Shown here piece by piece: positions 1 through 6,786 of a stretch of DNA of 7,970 nt. How positions within the stretch are numbered: the stretch's first letter is position 1; every line of letters begins with the position of its first letter. The notes beneath the pieces were generated by a model. It was given only the letters and a program-made list of their open reading frames with translations, did not search any database and was not told where the DNA came from. This DNA is from Victivallales bacterium. GTDB lineage: Bacteria; Verrucomicrobiota; Lentisphaeria; Oligosphaerales; Oligosphaeraceae. The translations under genes and the position numbers were made by a program. The DNA lies in the NCBI GenBank assembly GCA_017543165.1, contig JAFYGL010000660.1, positions 1 through 7,970 of the forward strand. Reading direction: 5' to 3'.

Positions 1-747
1 CTGCTCGTCCTCCTTGGGTATCATGTCGCCAAGTGCGCCGCTGACGAACATCGCGTCGCAGTCAGCCTCGGAATTGATGTAGTCCCTGAAATAGCCAGGA
101 AAGTCCGCTGAGATGCGCAGTGCGCCCCTGCCGATGGAATGGCTTGCCAGTGGATGCGCGGCATAGTTGCCGACTATGAACAAAGGAAACCTGGTGCCTG
201 GCTCCAGGAAGAAAAGAAGTCCCAGCTCCTGGTCCTTGAATCCATCCGCCAGGCGGCGCAGTTCCGCGCGGTGTGGCAGGAAGCAGTCGTAGTTGTCCGC
301 CGTCACAACGCGCCTGTTTAGGTTTTCGTCCAGTTTCATCGAGTAGAAGTAAGCTTCCACCTCTTTCATTTTGCCAGGCATTTTCCTGCATTCCTCGATG
401 ATGGCGGCCTCCAGCCAGTCCAGGTACTTGTATTCCACATAGTGGTCGTACTTTGGCTCGGTGTTGGTCAGCGGCCCGCCGTGGGTATGGGTGCAGGTCA
501 GCATTATGTGATACTGGGGCATTTCCAGGATTTCACAGCAGAGGCGGCGTATTTTCTGTATGAAGATCTCGTCCAGGCAAAGCAAATCGAAACTGATGAG
601 CAGCACCTTGCGCTCGCCGTCGTCCGCCAGAAGCCCAGTCATATATAAGTCGTTCAGCTTTGAAATGGAGGTGTCATCCATTCTGTAGCCTGCAACGTGC
701 CCCCCCAGTTCTGGGGATATGATTTTGTTGAACCAGGAAATCTTCAT
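1..747 (-). CDS. Neutral/alkaline ceramidase-like protein, N-terminal part (3' end outside window)
   Basis: The leftward frame is open for 249 codons with no stop, so the gene is cut by the left edge. The product resembles the N-terminal domain of neutral/alkaline non-lysosomal ceramidases (PF04734), a zinc amidase fold. Visible hallmarks are an opening strand ending in HVAGY (17-21), the metal-site motif TCTHTHGGP (84-92, H87 and H89), a further histidine in NYAAHPL (194-200, H198), DFPGYF (215-220) and SGALGDMIP (236-244), which matches the family's GAxGDxxP element. No signal peptide is seen, so it may be cytoplasmic, unlike secreted true ceramidases. In Planctomycetes and Lentisphaerota such proteins are common and mostly uncharacterised, so ceramide as substrate is not implied. 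ATG at 747 was chosen because the family's first strand begins there; only CTCT-type sequence, no clear Shine-Dalgarno, precedes it. An in-frame TTG at 798 is the only other upstream start before a TGA at 822-820. Family confident, substrate unknown. Confidence 0.85.
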   Translation of the reverse strand, partial: MKISWFNKIISPELGGHVAGYRMDDTSISKLNDLYMTGLLADDGERKVLLISFDLLCLDEIFIQKIRRLCCEILEMPQYHIMLTCTHTHGGPLTNTEPKYDHYVEYKYLDWLEAAIIEECRKMPGKMKEVEAYFYSMKLDENLNRRVVTADNYDCFLPHRAELRRLADGFKDQELGLLFFLEPGTRFPLFIVGNYAAHPLASHSIGRGALRISADFPGYFRDYINSEADCDAMFVSGALGDMIPKEDEQ

Positions 748-865
748 TGTAGTAGAGGGTGTTTTGTATTTTGTTTCAGGAATACGAAGATGAGTCAACT
801 CCCTGAAAACAAGGAGCTTTCATCGCCGCTCGCTGTCGTCACATTACCTCTATACCTTGATTGCA
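748..865 (-). other. Gap between pseudopilin and ceramidase-like genes
   Basis: These 118 bp hold no open frame of note. On the transcribed strand there is a short stem AGCTCC / GGGAGTT with a 9-nt loop (about 803-824), not followed by a T-run, and a TTGACT hexamer just after it without a good -10 box at the right distance. I cannot tell whether the ceramidase-like gene has its own promoter or is read from upstream. Confidence 0.4.
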
Positions 866-1648
866 TCATTGGATATACCATGGATACCCGCCTGCGTATT
901 CAGGTTTGTTGACCGTGCCATTCACCCAGGGATACGCCGCCGTGTAAAGCCTCTGTGATTCGCAGTGCATGTCAAACAGGAGTGAGTTGAACGTATTTCC
1001 ATGTCTTGCAGGCGGCAATCCTGCACCGTCTCCAGGGTGGATGTAGTAGCTCTTGCGATTAACGTCGGCCATGCAAAGCACAGAGGAAGGCGAGCTCATC
1101 GAATCCATCTTGAAGAGTGTCTTGTCATTGTTGAAGCTCAACTTGGTGCTGGCCTGCAAGGCATCAGTAAGGCCATAGTTGATGTTGGCATTATGAAAAT
1201 ATGTGCCAGAAATGACACTTTCCGCCTCCGCTGGGCAGCGTTGCACCCCTGTGGGCCACACGCCGTCAGCCTTCCCTTCGGAGGATTCCCAGACATATCC
1301 GCTAAGGTAGCCACAGCAAACCTTCGAATCAAAGTTGGCCTTCTGCGCCATGATGAGAGACCACTGAACCGCGCCATTGGTTCCGCCGTAGTTTCCTGAT
1401 GGGCGCGCGAACATCCAGTCGAAATCCATGTGGTATTGTGCCAATGCCAGACCAATCTGCTTCTGGTTGGATGTACAGGAGATGCTGCGGGCCTTGGCAC
1501 GGGCCTTGCTCAGCGCTGGCAGCAACATTGCCGCGAGTATCGCGATAATCGCTATTACAACCAGCAGCTCAATGAGCGTGAAATTAGCTTTTTTCCTGCC
1601 ATGCGAACAAATTGACAAATCTGCTGTGCGCTTTTCTTTAAAGAACAT
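866..1648 (-). CDS. Type II secretion-like pseudopilin (prepilin N-terminus, H-X9-D motif)
   Basis: The 260-residue product is a prepilin-type protein exported through the membrane and processed by a prepilin peptidase. Residues 1-22 are a basic leader, followed by [20 protein letters not shown] (23-42) with the invariant Glu at mature position 5 (E27) and the hydrophobic assembly helix, then a KAR-rich stretch and CTSNQKQIG (58-66), as in DUF1559/pseudopilin relatives. Near the C-terminus, H216 and D226 form an H-X9-D motif, here followed by Met instead of the usual Gly. The residue before the cleavage site is Asn22 rather than Gly. Six cysteines outside the leader could form disulfides. Start: GGAG lies 7 nt before ATG 1648 and fits well. 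The gene ends in TGA. It lies 75 bp after the hydrolase gene. In this phylum such genes occur in many copies beside glycan-active genes; their role (fibre, glycan capture or secretion) is unknown. Confidence 0.92.
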   Translation of the reverse strand: MFFKEKRTADLSICSHGRKKANFTLIELLVVIAIIAILAAMLLPALSKARAKARSISCTSNQKQIGLALAQYHMDFDWMFARPSGNYGGTNGAVQWSLIMAQKANFDSKVCCGYLSGYVWESSEGKADGVWPTGVQRCPAEAESVISGTYFHNANINYGLTDALQASTKLSFNNDKTLFKMDSMSSPSSVLCMADVNRKSYYIHPGDGAGLPPARHGNTFNSLLFDMHCESQRLYTAAYPWVNGTVNKPEYAGGYPWYIQ

Positions 1649-1655
1649 AATTTGT

Positions 1656-1659
1656 CTCC
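1656..1659 (-). promoter_or_regulatory. Ribosome binding site of pseudopilin gene
   Basis: GGAG read leftward sits 7 nt before the ATG at 1648. It shares the heptamer GGAGACA with the site before the GH99-like gene, which supports both start choices. Confidence 0.75.
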
Positions 1660-1692
1660 ATTTTTTCTTGATTGAATTTTTCCTATTGAATT

Positions 1693-1724
1693 AAAAAATC
1701 ATCGTTTTGAACAGGTATGCTGTT
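1693..1724 (-). terminator. Possible weak terminator after hydrolase part
   Basis: On the leftward transcript AACAG / CTGTT form a 5-bp stem with a 5-nt loop (1724-1710), overlapping the TAA stop of the hydrolase gene, and a run of six T follows 11 nt later (1698-1693). The stem is short and the T-run is distant, so termination would be partial at best. The rest of the 75-bp gap up to 1649 is AT-rich leader sequence in which I see no convincing promoter. Confidence 0.25.
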
Positions 1725-3061
1725 TACCGCTTCGCTCTCTTCTTTCTGATGATTGCAGCAGTCCAGTCCTCCTGAAGACGCAGTTCAGTATAGTTTTTGC
1801 CGTCAATGCTCCTCTGGACTGCCCTGAAGTCCGCCTTTTCATGTCCAGTTTCATCATAGACATGAACCTCGTGCTCCGAGGCATCGTTCCATCCGAACAA
1901 GCCGCTTTCCTTGGTGATTATACGCTCCTCCCCAATCACATATCCCTTGTGCAGCTCCATTGGCGTGAAGGGGAACAAGCAATCCGTCAACGTGTGGTAA
2001 TCCTCTGTATTGTCAGGATAGCCGTTGACATCGTATGGAGGCGCCAGCGGCCAGTCGGCGAAAATGCATCCATAATCAAGTCCATCAACCATTGCTTTGT
2101 AGTATTCCTGCTGCGTCTTGCGGTGGTTGGTATAGTCCCCGCTCTGGATGGGCGACCATACGTTGGTTCGTGCGCAATTCGTTATCTGGGCCGTCTCCAC
2201 TAGCACAGGAAGTTTGAATGCCTGCAATTCCCCGTATGTACGCCCATTCACAAAGACTATCTTGTTCTCCCGTTTTAAAAACTCAATCATTTTGACATGC
2301 CACGGCATCTGCAACAAAACAACTGATGACTTCCGCCTCTCCAATTGGTGGGTTTTCAGAGAAATGTCCCCTGAACATCCATCCCATGGCTCCCCATAGT
2401 GGTATTTCACTCCAGAGGCCGCCATCTCATCCCAGAAAAATCCGTCTATGTCCATGCTGAGATAATGCCGTATCTTTGCTTCAATCATTCTTGAGTAGGA
2501 ATTGCCCTCCACGCAAAGGAACAATTTGTTGTCGGGAATTCCATAAAAGGCAAGGGAGCCGTTTTTGTTCAAAACCCGCTCGTTGGGGAACAACTGGTCC
2601 GCATCCTTCGCCTTTTCTATCTGTGTGTGAAGATACAGGACAAGTTTTCTGCCAGGAAACAAATGCCTGAGCCTCTTGAGGGTATCCACCATATAAGGCA
2701 ATTTACCTGTGGAGGAGTATGTGCTCCCATGAGGAAGCACCAGTCCCGTGTCCACAAGAATGATATTGGCGTTTCGAGTGCTTACTCTGGCTTTCAATTT
2801 TTCATCGCTCCACCAAAGATGGTTATTGACTGACATGAACGTGCCCATGGGGCCATCTACGCAAAAGTTTGCTCCGACGAGCCGCCTCAACGGATTTATG
2901 AAATCCCAGTAATCACCAGATTCCACAGGTATCACAGCGAATGCCTGCTCCGCGCTAGCCCTGGGAGCAAGGACAAAGCTCTGGTCGCAGAGCCCTATGG
3001 CATCATTTCCTGAGATGTAATTCTCCGCATGTACCTGGAATACCTTGTTCAAAGGAAACAT
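1724..3061 (-). CDS. TIM-barrel-like glycoside hydrolase part, C-terminal half of an interrupted gene
   Basis: This 445-residue frame starts at an ATG two codons after the TGA that ends the CBM9-like frame, in the same phase. Residues 1-50 continue a beta-sandwich domain begun upstream. From about 62 the sequence looks like a (beta/alpha)8 barrel: strands near GANFCVDGP (63-71), ANIILVDTG (98-106), KLVLYLHTQ (139-147), DIDGFFWDEM (204-213), KIVFVNG (267-273), LPVLVETAQ (284-292) and YGCIFADWP (330-338). D211/E212 and E289 are candidate catalytic acids by position at strand ends; this is inference. A small C-terminal beta domain (about 370-436) follows. I cannot name a CAZy family. There is no signal peptide, so if made alone it would stay in the cytoplasm, and only a distant AAGGA (13 nt) precedes the ATG. 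It is most likely the C-terminal part of a roughly 998-residue secreted protein, expressed only by readthrough or reinitiation. Ends in TAA. Confidence 0.75.
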   Translation of the reverse strand: MFPLNKVFQVHAENYISGNDAIGLCDQSFVLAPRASAEQAFAVIPVESGDYWDFINPLRRLVGANFCVDGPMGTFMSVNNHLWWSDEKLKARVSTRNANIILVDTGLVLPHGSTYSSTGKLPYMVDTLKRLRHLFPGRKLVLYLHTQIEKAKDADQLFPNERVLNKNGSLAFYGIPDNKLFLCVEGNSYSRMIEAKIRHYLSMDIDGFFWDEMAASGVKYHYGEPWDGCSGDISLKTHQLERRKSSVVLLQMPWHVKMIEFLKRENKIVFVNGRTYGELQAFKLPVLVETAQITNCARTNVWSPIQSGDYTNHRKTQQEYYKAMVDGLDYGCIFADWPLAPPYDVNGYPDNTEDYHTLTDCLFPFTPMELHKGYVIGEERIITKESGLFGWNDASEHEVHVYDETGHEKADFRAVQRSIDGKNYTELRLQEDWTAAIIRKKRAKR

Positions 3062-3067
3062 TCCAAT

Positions 3068-3070
3068 TCA
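3068..3070 (-). other. In-frame TGA interrupting CBM9/hydrolase gene
   Basis: The codon order on the coding strand is GAT GGC TGA ATT GGA ATG, all in one phase. Replacing TGA with TGG gives KDGWIGMFPLNKVFQVH, which reads as a natural continuous beta-strand stretch. The stop therefore cuts a domain in the middle, and it differs from Trp by one base (T instead of C at plus-strand 3068). Confidence 0.85.
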
Positions 3071-4720
3071 GCCATCCTTTGATGCACCAAAACTGCTTGC
3101 ATTGAAACTCTGGGATTTTTCATTGCTGGGTATTGCCTCAAGCCCATTGATGTAAAATTTCTTGTCCGCCCCAGATATGGTGATTTCATGCCGCTGCATC
3201 AAGGGCAGGGGCTCGTCAGTAAGATTTGTAAAAACATCCTTTACGATGACAGCCTCAGCTTTTTGCTCCAGAATCCGCCGATGTGCAAAATACTGGTTTG
3301 AGCCACTTGCCCATTTGCCATCTGGGGTGGAAAACATGCTCCTGACTTCCCATGTATTTGCACCAAGTTTCAAACGCAGCGGATTTTCGGGCGACATCAC
3401 TGTGTAATCTATTTTATGCCTCTCTTTCGGGCACACCAAAGGCAAGGTTCCAGTTGGAGCCTCCCTGCGCTTGCGCACCACGCGAGGCATCTTCAAGGAT
3501 ATTTGCACATCCTTCAAAGAGAGAGCGCTGGTTTTGTGATTGTTGGATATCTCTATTTCATTGTCGCCTTCCTTTGTTGCAAATGAAATATCGAACTCAA
3601 AATCATGTAGATTGACATGCCGCTTGAACCATTGAAGCCAGGTGCCTTTCTGATTTCCGCTGTAGAAATCATCAGGTCCAGTATATGGGACGACAAAACC
3701 CAGCTTGTCATAAAAACAAATCGGCACTCCCTTTTTGTTCTCAACAGTCAATGGACGGTTGTAAAGCTTCTCACCTGCCACTTCTTTACCATTCACGTAG
3801 ATTTTCAATGCGCTGGCATAGCCATTTAACATTGAGGAATTCAGACGAGCCTTCATGGACAGGACATGCACGGTTCCAGCTGGCGCCGAAGCAAGTTTCA
3901 CAACCTGCTTTTGCGAACTTTCCTTGCCGATTGTCACAGTATCATACAGTTTCACTGACTTGATGTCATTATAGGGATTATGTCTTATTGCACCATTGGC
4001 GTCAGTCATAATGAAACGTCTCATGCCCTCCCGCATGCGGAATTTCCAATGTATGGAGCCTGTTGTCATAACGCACTTCTGAACAGAATCATCGGCGGCA
4101 TCCGTATCGGAAAGCCAGATTTCAATATTCATCGGCGTTCCTTCCAACAGCGCTTCGGGCAACCCAAATGCCTTCCAAGGCAGGTAAACTTCCATGCACC
4201 ACCCGCTTTCTGTCCGCGCCGAAGCATATCTGGTTTCTTTCAGTAGCGTCTTTTCAGGGAAAAAGCAATAAAGTTCTGGCTTGACAGTTTCAAAATCGCC
4301 AGGGCTTATGCCAATATGGAACTGCCCCTTGCCGAATGTCTTGTTCCCTGGCAGCAAAGGCGTGGTGTCAAGAAACAATTCAATATGGTCCCCATAGAAC
4401 AATTTTGAGCCACCATGCTTTTGCGAAACACTGTCATCCATTACATCAGCCGCAAGATAAAGCCCATTGGGCTTCCAGCAAAGAATCACCTTGCCGCTAA
4501 AATCAGAGGCTCCCCTCCATTTCGCGTCCGTATTGTCCTCTGGCAGAAGATGCTGCCTCCCACTCAATTCATAAACAACTGGAACATCATGCCAGTCATC
4601 AAGCACGCCGTCTATTTGAATCGGTGGATCCTGCTTGAATGGAATAGGCGCAAATATGTCCTCCGCAAAACACGCGAAAAACATTGCCAAGCATGCGATA
4701 ATGAGTGATTTTCCAGACAT
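3068..4720 (-). CDS. Secreted CBM9-like protein, N-terminal half of an interrupted gene
   Basis: The 550-residue frame starts with a Sec-type signal peptide (1-19, cleavage likely after ACFA). Residues 33-237 form a CBM9-like carbohydrate-binding domain (PF06452 type): IDGVLDDW (36-43), GLYLAADVMDD (86-96), YGDHIELFLDT (109-119) and GWCMEVYLPWKAFGL (173-187) are its usual landmarks. Residues 255-430 look like a second beta-sandwich, with IYVNGKEVAG and EIEISNN typical of jelly-roll domains. From about 445 a third beta domain begins and is broken off at GASKDG by an in-frame TGA; the following frame continues it. The protein likely binds a glycan outside the cytoplasm and presents it to the barrel now encoded downstream. 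Start: AAGGGG lies 8 nt before ATG 4720 and 25 bp separate it from the GH99-like gene, so the two form an operon. GC content appears lower than in the flanking transporter gene. Domain call good, substrate unknown. Confidence 0.85.
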   Translation of the reverse strand: MSGKSLIIACLAMFFACFAEDIFAPIPFKQDPPIQIDGVLDDWHDVPVVYELSGRQHLLPEDNTDAKWRGASDFSGKVILCWKPNGLYLAADVMDDSVSQKHGGSKLFYGDHIELFLDTTPLLPGNKTFGKGQFHIGISPGDFETVKPELYCFFPEKTLLKETRYASARTESGWCMEVYLPWKAFGLPEALLEGTPMNIEIWLSDTDAADDSVQKCVMTTGSIHWKFRMREGMRRFIMTDANGAIRHNPYNDIKSVKLYDTVTIGKESSQKQVVKLASAPAGTVHVLSMKARLNSSMLNGYASALKIYVNGKEVAGEKLYNRPLTVENKKGVPICFYDKLGFVVPYTGPDDFYSGNQKGTWLQWFKRHVNLHDFEFDISFATKEGDNEIEISNNHKTSALSLKDVQISLKMPRVVRKRREAPTGTLPLVCPKERHKIDYTVMSPENPLRLKLGANTWEVRSMFSTPDGKWASGSNQYFAHRRILEQKAEAVIVKDVFTNLTDEPLPLMQRHEITISGADKKFYINGLEAIPSNEKSQSFNASSFGASKDG

Positions 4721-4728
4721 AAAACTCG

Positions 4729-4734
4729 CCCCTT
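4729..4734 (-). promoter_or_regulatory. Ribosome binding site of CBM9-like gene
   Basis: AAGGGG read leftward lies 8 nt before the ATG at 4720, within the 25-bp gap after the GH99-like stop codon. It supports both the start choice and co-transcription. Confidence 0.7.
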
Positions 4735-4745
4735 ATATTTGTTCT

Positions 4746-5879
4746 TCATTTCTTTTCCGTACCAAAGACTGACCTGACTGCCTCAAGATAGGCGTATCCA
4801 TATTCCTGTTCTGGTTCAAGCATGCTGCCCTCCGTCCATTCATTCCAGCTGTTGATGTTCATGGTCGGAAGTTCAAACTCCTTCATCATTTTGGAGCAGC
4901 GCAGCAGCGCGGCACGAAAGCGCTCAGGAGTGTTTCCTGTGATTACAGGCGTATATGGATAGCCGATGTCATGGCTCCAGCAGTCAGTCAAAAGCGTACG
5001 CGGCGAGGAATCCCAGCCAACTGTCACATTGGGAAAATACGGAACTGCATACTGCCTGCGTATGTCAAGCCAGCTCTCAAAATAGCCGTCACAGACCTCC
5101 TGGTAATCCACAACTGCCCCGCCACCTAGCCTGACGTTGTGAAACCAAACATAGCTTGTAACGGAATCAAAGCCAAGTTCATCCACCAATTCAGGCATGT
5201 TCAGCACCTTTCCCTCGCATGGAAGAAGCGGGCAGCCATAGACTATGCAGTTCAAATGGGGATTTCCCGCCCCCGCCCGCAACGAGGCCTCGCGAAAATC
5301 GTCCAGTGCCTTGCGTGTTCCGCTCACGCCGCCGAAACTCTTCAGCAATTCGGAAAGCTGGTAAATGGAGAAATAGGGGGCGCCGTCAATCTTGAAATAC
5401 GCAGGGTGCAGAAAGTATTTCTGAATGATGCGCTGCGTCATGGCCTCAAATGTCTCCCGCGTCACACAACCAGGATAAAGCGTGGTGCGCTGTCGGCGCC
5501 CGCATGGATGTATGTCCTGCCAGTCGTGGTTTGCCCACATCAATGCGAACTTCATACGCGAAATATTCTTCGCCTTAAGGAAGCCGTCGTTGAGGCAGTT
5601 TTCCAGAAACGTACCATCATTGTAATAATAGTAGTCGAATATGAAATAGTCGATGCCATGCTCGGCGGCGGCCTCGATCTTTCGCGCCATGACAGCTGGC
5701 TCCGCCTCGTTTTCATAGCCCCAGACGGGTATCTTCGGCTGCTTGTGCCCCTGGAAACGGGGCTGCGCATGCCTCACAAGCTCCCATTCGCTCCAGGTGC
5801 TTCCATGATACGCCGAGTTGCGTTCATCGCCAATATGGAAATTGGGGAAATAATAACATCCCACCGTATGATTCTTCAT
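4746..5879 (-). CDS. GH99-like / WbsX-type glycan-active protein
   Basis: The 377-residue product matches the WbsX/GH99-like family (PF14307 type), a (beta/alpha)8-barrel group found with glycosyltransferases and glycan-degrading genes. Landmarks in order are GCYYFPNFH (7-15), W29-SEW (29-32), KQPKIPVWGY (46-55), HGIDYFIFDYYYYNDG (74-89), FALMWANHDW (111-120), GAPYFSIY (166-173), and the terminal signature NSWNEWTEGSMLEPE (343-357), whose acidic residues E347 and E350 are likely active-site candidates. The protein ends about 20 residues after that signature, as usual. I chose ATG 5879 because GGAG stands 6 nt upstream and homology begins at once. The frame stays open up to an ATG at 6026, but those extra 49 codons overlap the divergent regulator gene and show no family similarity. 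No signal peptide, so the enzyme should act in the cytoplasm. First gene of the leftward operon. Hydrolase or transferase activity cannot be decided from sequence. Confidence 0.88.
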   Translation of the reverse strand: MKNHTVGCYYFPNFHIGDERNSAYHGSTWSEWELVRHAQPRFQGHKQPKIPVWGYENEAEPAVMARKIEAAAEHGIDYFIFDYYYYNDGTFLENCLNDGFLKAKNISRMKFALMWANHDWQDIHPCGRRQRTTLYPGCVTRETFEAMTQRIIQKYFLHPAYFKIDGAPYFSIYQLSELLKSFGGVSGTRKALDDFREASLRAGAGNPHLNCIVYGCPLLPCEGKVLNMPELVDELGFDSVTSYVWFHNVRLGGGAVVDYQEVCDGYFESWLDIRRQYAVPYFPNVTVGWDSSPRTLLTDCWSHDIGYPYTPVITGNTPERFRAALLRCSKMMKEFELPTMNINSWNEWTEGSMLEPEQEYGYAYLEAVRSVFGTEKK

Positions 5880-5885
5880 CTCTGT

Positions 5886-5889
5886 CTCC
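5886..5889 (-). promoter_or_regulatory. Ribosome binding site that fixes the GH99-like start
   Basis: GGAG read leftward lies 6 nt before the ATG at 5879. It favours this start over the longer open frame that begins at 6026. Confidence 0.75.
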
Positions 5890-5923
5890 GCAAAAGCAGT
5901 TTGATTTTCTAATTTTGTGTTAT

Positions 5924-5951
5924 ATTGTACGAAAAATTTCCTATTTAACAA
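5924..5951 (-). promoter_or_regulatory. Predicted sigma-70-like promoter of leftward operon
   Basis: Read leftward, TTGTTA (5951-5946) and TACAAT (5929-5924) are separated by 16 bp. The -10 matches consensus at five of six positions and the -35 at four. Transcription would begin near 5917, giving a leader of about 38 nt. Sigma-70 boxes in this phylum are assumed, not proven. One arm of the TTGTACGAAA repeat overlaps the -10. Confidence 0.45.
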
Positions 5952-5987
5952 GGCAAAATAATCCAAAAAAATGGTCATTTCGTACAA
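5925..5987. promoter_or_regulatory. Inverted repeat pair, candidate operator of the AraC-type regulator
   Basis: TTGTACGAAA at 5925-5934 and its exact reverse complement TTTCGTACAA at 5978-5987 lie 53 bp apart centre to centre, close to five helical turns. The left copy overlaps the predicted -10 of the leftward operon; the right copy starts 7 bp inside the regulator gene. This geometry fits a protein that bridges two sites and also controls its own gene. That the adjacent regulator binds here is inference. Confidence 0.45.
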
Positions 5988-6786
5988 AAATAAAAACTGG
6001 GTAAGCCCATATCTGGATTTGGACATTGTGGCTGGGCGCAGCTTCGCTCAGTCAGGAAGCATGACATGGAAAGGGCTGCATCCAGACGCATGGAATCTCA
6101 TCAGGGTCACATCGGGGCGCTGCAGTGTGAAAAACGGAAATGAAGTCATAGACCTGATACCAGGTGGATTCTTTCTGCTTCAGCCTGCCAGCGAAAGAAT
6201 CTTCACGCGAAATGGCCAATGGGATGCATATTGGGCAATGTTTTCTCTCTACCTGCCACTTCACTGGCCAGAAATCAAACCAGGCATCTACAGGCTAGCT
6301 CCGCCAGAAAAGGAGAGCGCCAGAATCCTGCGCAGCCTGCTGGAAACCGTCAGCCTAGTACGAGAATGCGAAGGAGAATGGCATTTGCTGGCGAACAACA
6401 TCCTGGAAAACATCATATTGCGGGGAAACCGCATCAGCAAGACGCAAGGCAACAATACCGACCGTCGCATGTTCCTCGCAGCCAAACTGCTCAAAGACCC
6501 AGACAACAAAATGCCAATGGACAGAATCGCCGCGCAATGCGGAATGTCACATGCTTCGTTTTTCGCAGAATTCAGACGCGTATTCAAGCAGTCCCCACGG
6601 CAGTTCAGGGAACAGGCGCGTCTCCGCATGGCAAAAGTTCTGCTGGAGACAAAACATCTTTCCATAGAGGAAATTGCTGTCAGCGTCAACATGATAGACA
6701 GCAGCTACTTCACAAAACGCTTCCAGAAGCATTTCGGCATGACGCCCACCCAATACAGGAAAAAACTAAGCATAATGGACCGCTGA
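5971..6786 (+). CDS. AraC-family transcriptional regulator
   Basis: The 271-residue protein has a cupin-like sensing half and an AraC-type DNA-binding half. Residues 15-105 contain short beta-strands such as WNLIRVTSG (41-49), DLIPGGFFLLQP (61-72) and YWAMFSL (87-93), the usual AraC_binding layout, which probably senses a sugar. Residues 165-266 hold two helix-turn-helix units: MDRIAAQCGMSHASFFAEF (183-201) and IEEIAVSVNMIDSSYFTKRF (232-251), followed by the family signature FGMTPTQYRK (255-264). ATG 5971 is the first start after an in-frame TAA at 5959-5961; only an AAGG 17 nt upstream hints at ribosome binding, and an A-rich stretch directly precedes it. The next ATG (6061) would remove conserved sensing-domain strands. 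It is divergent from the glycan-active operon with a 91-bp gap, so it most likely regulates that operon and itself. Inducer unknown. Ends in TGA. Confidence 0.93.
   Translation: MVISYKNKNWVSPYLDLDIVAGRSFAQSGSMTWKGLHPDAWNLIRVTSGRCSVKNGNEVIDLIPGGFFLLQPASERIFTRNGQWDAYWAMFSLYLPLHWPEIKPGIYRLAPPEKESARILRSLLETVSLVRECEGEWHLLANNILENIILRGNRISKTQGNNTDRRMFLAAKLLKDPDNKMPMDRIAAQCGMSHASFFAEFRRVFKQSPRQFREQARLRMAKVLLETKHLSIEEIAVSVNMIDSSYFTKRFQKHFGMTPTQYRKKLSIMDR

Noticed and set aside
3068..3070. UGA read as Trp throughout the genome (alternative genetic code)
   Set aside because: Four other genes here (pseudopilin, GH99-like, AraC-type, EamA) end in TGA at the expected C-terminus of their families, and Trp is otherwise encoded by TGG.
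3068..3070. Selenocysteine insertion at the in-frame TGA
   Set aside because: The surrounding residues are a beta-strand of a carbohydrate-active protein, where Trp fits, with no redox motif; no selenoprotein family is recognisable.
5139..5912. 257-codon rightward frame
   Set aside because: It lies antisense to the GH99-like gene and shows no recognisable protein features; it is a by-product of the codon use on the other strand.
5880..6026. N-terminal extension of the GH99-like protein to ATG 6026
   Set aside because: It would overlap the divergent regulator gene and cover the promoter region; homology and a good ribosome site begin at 5879.
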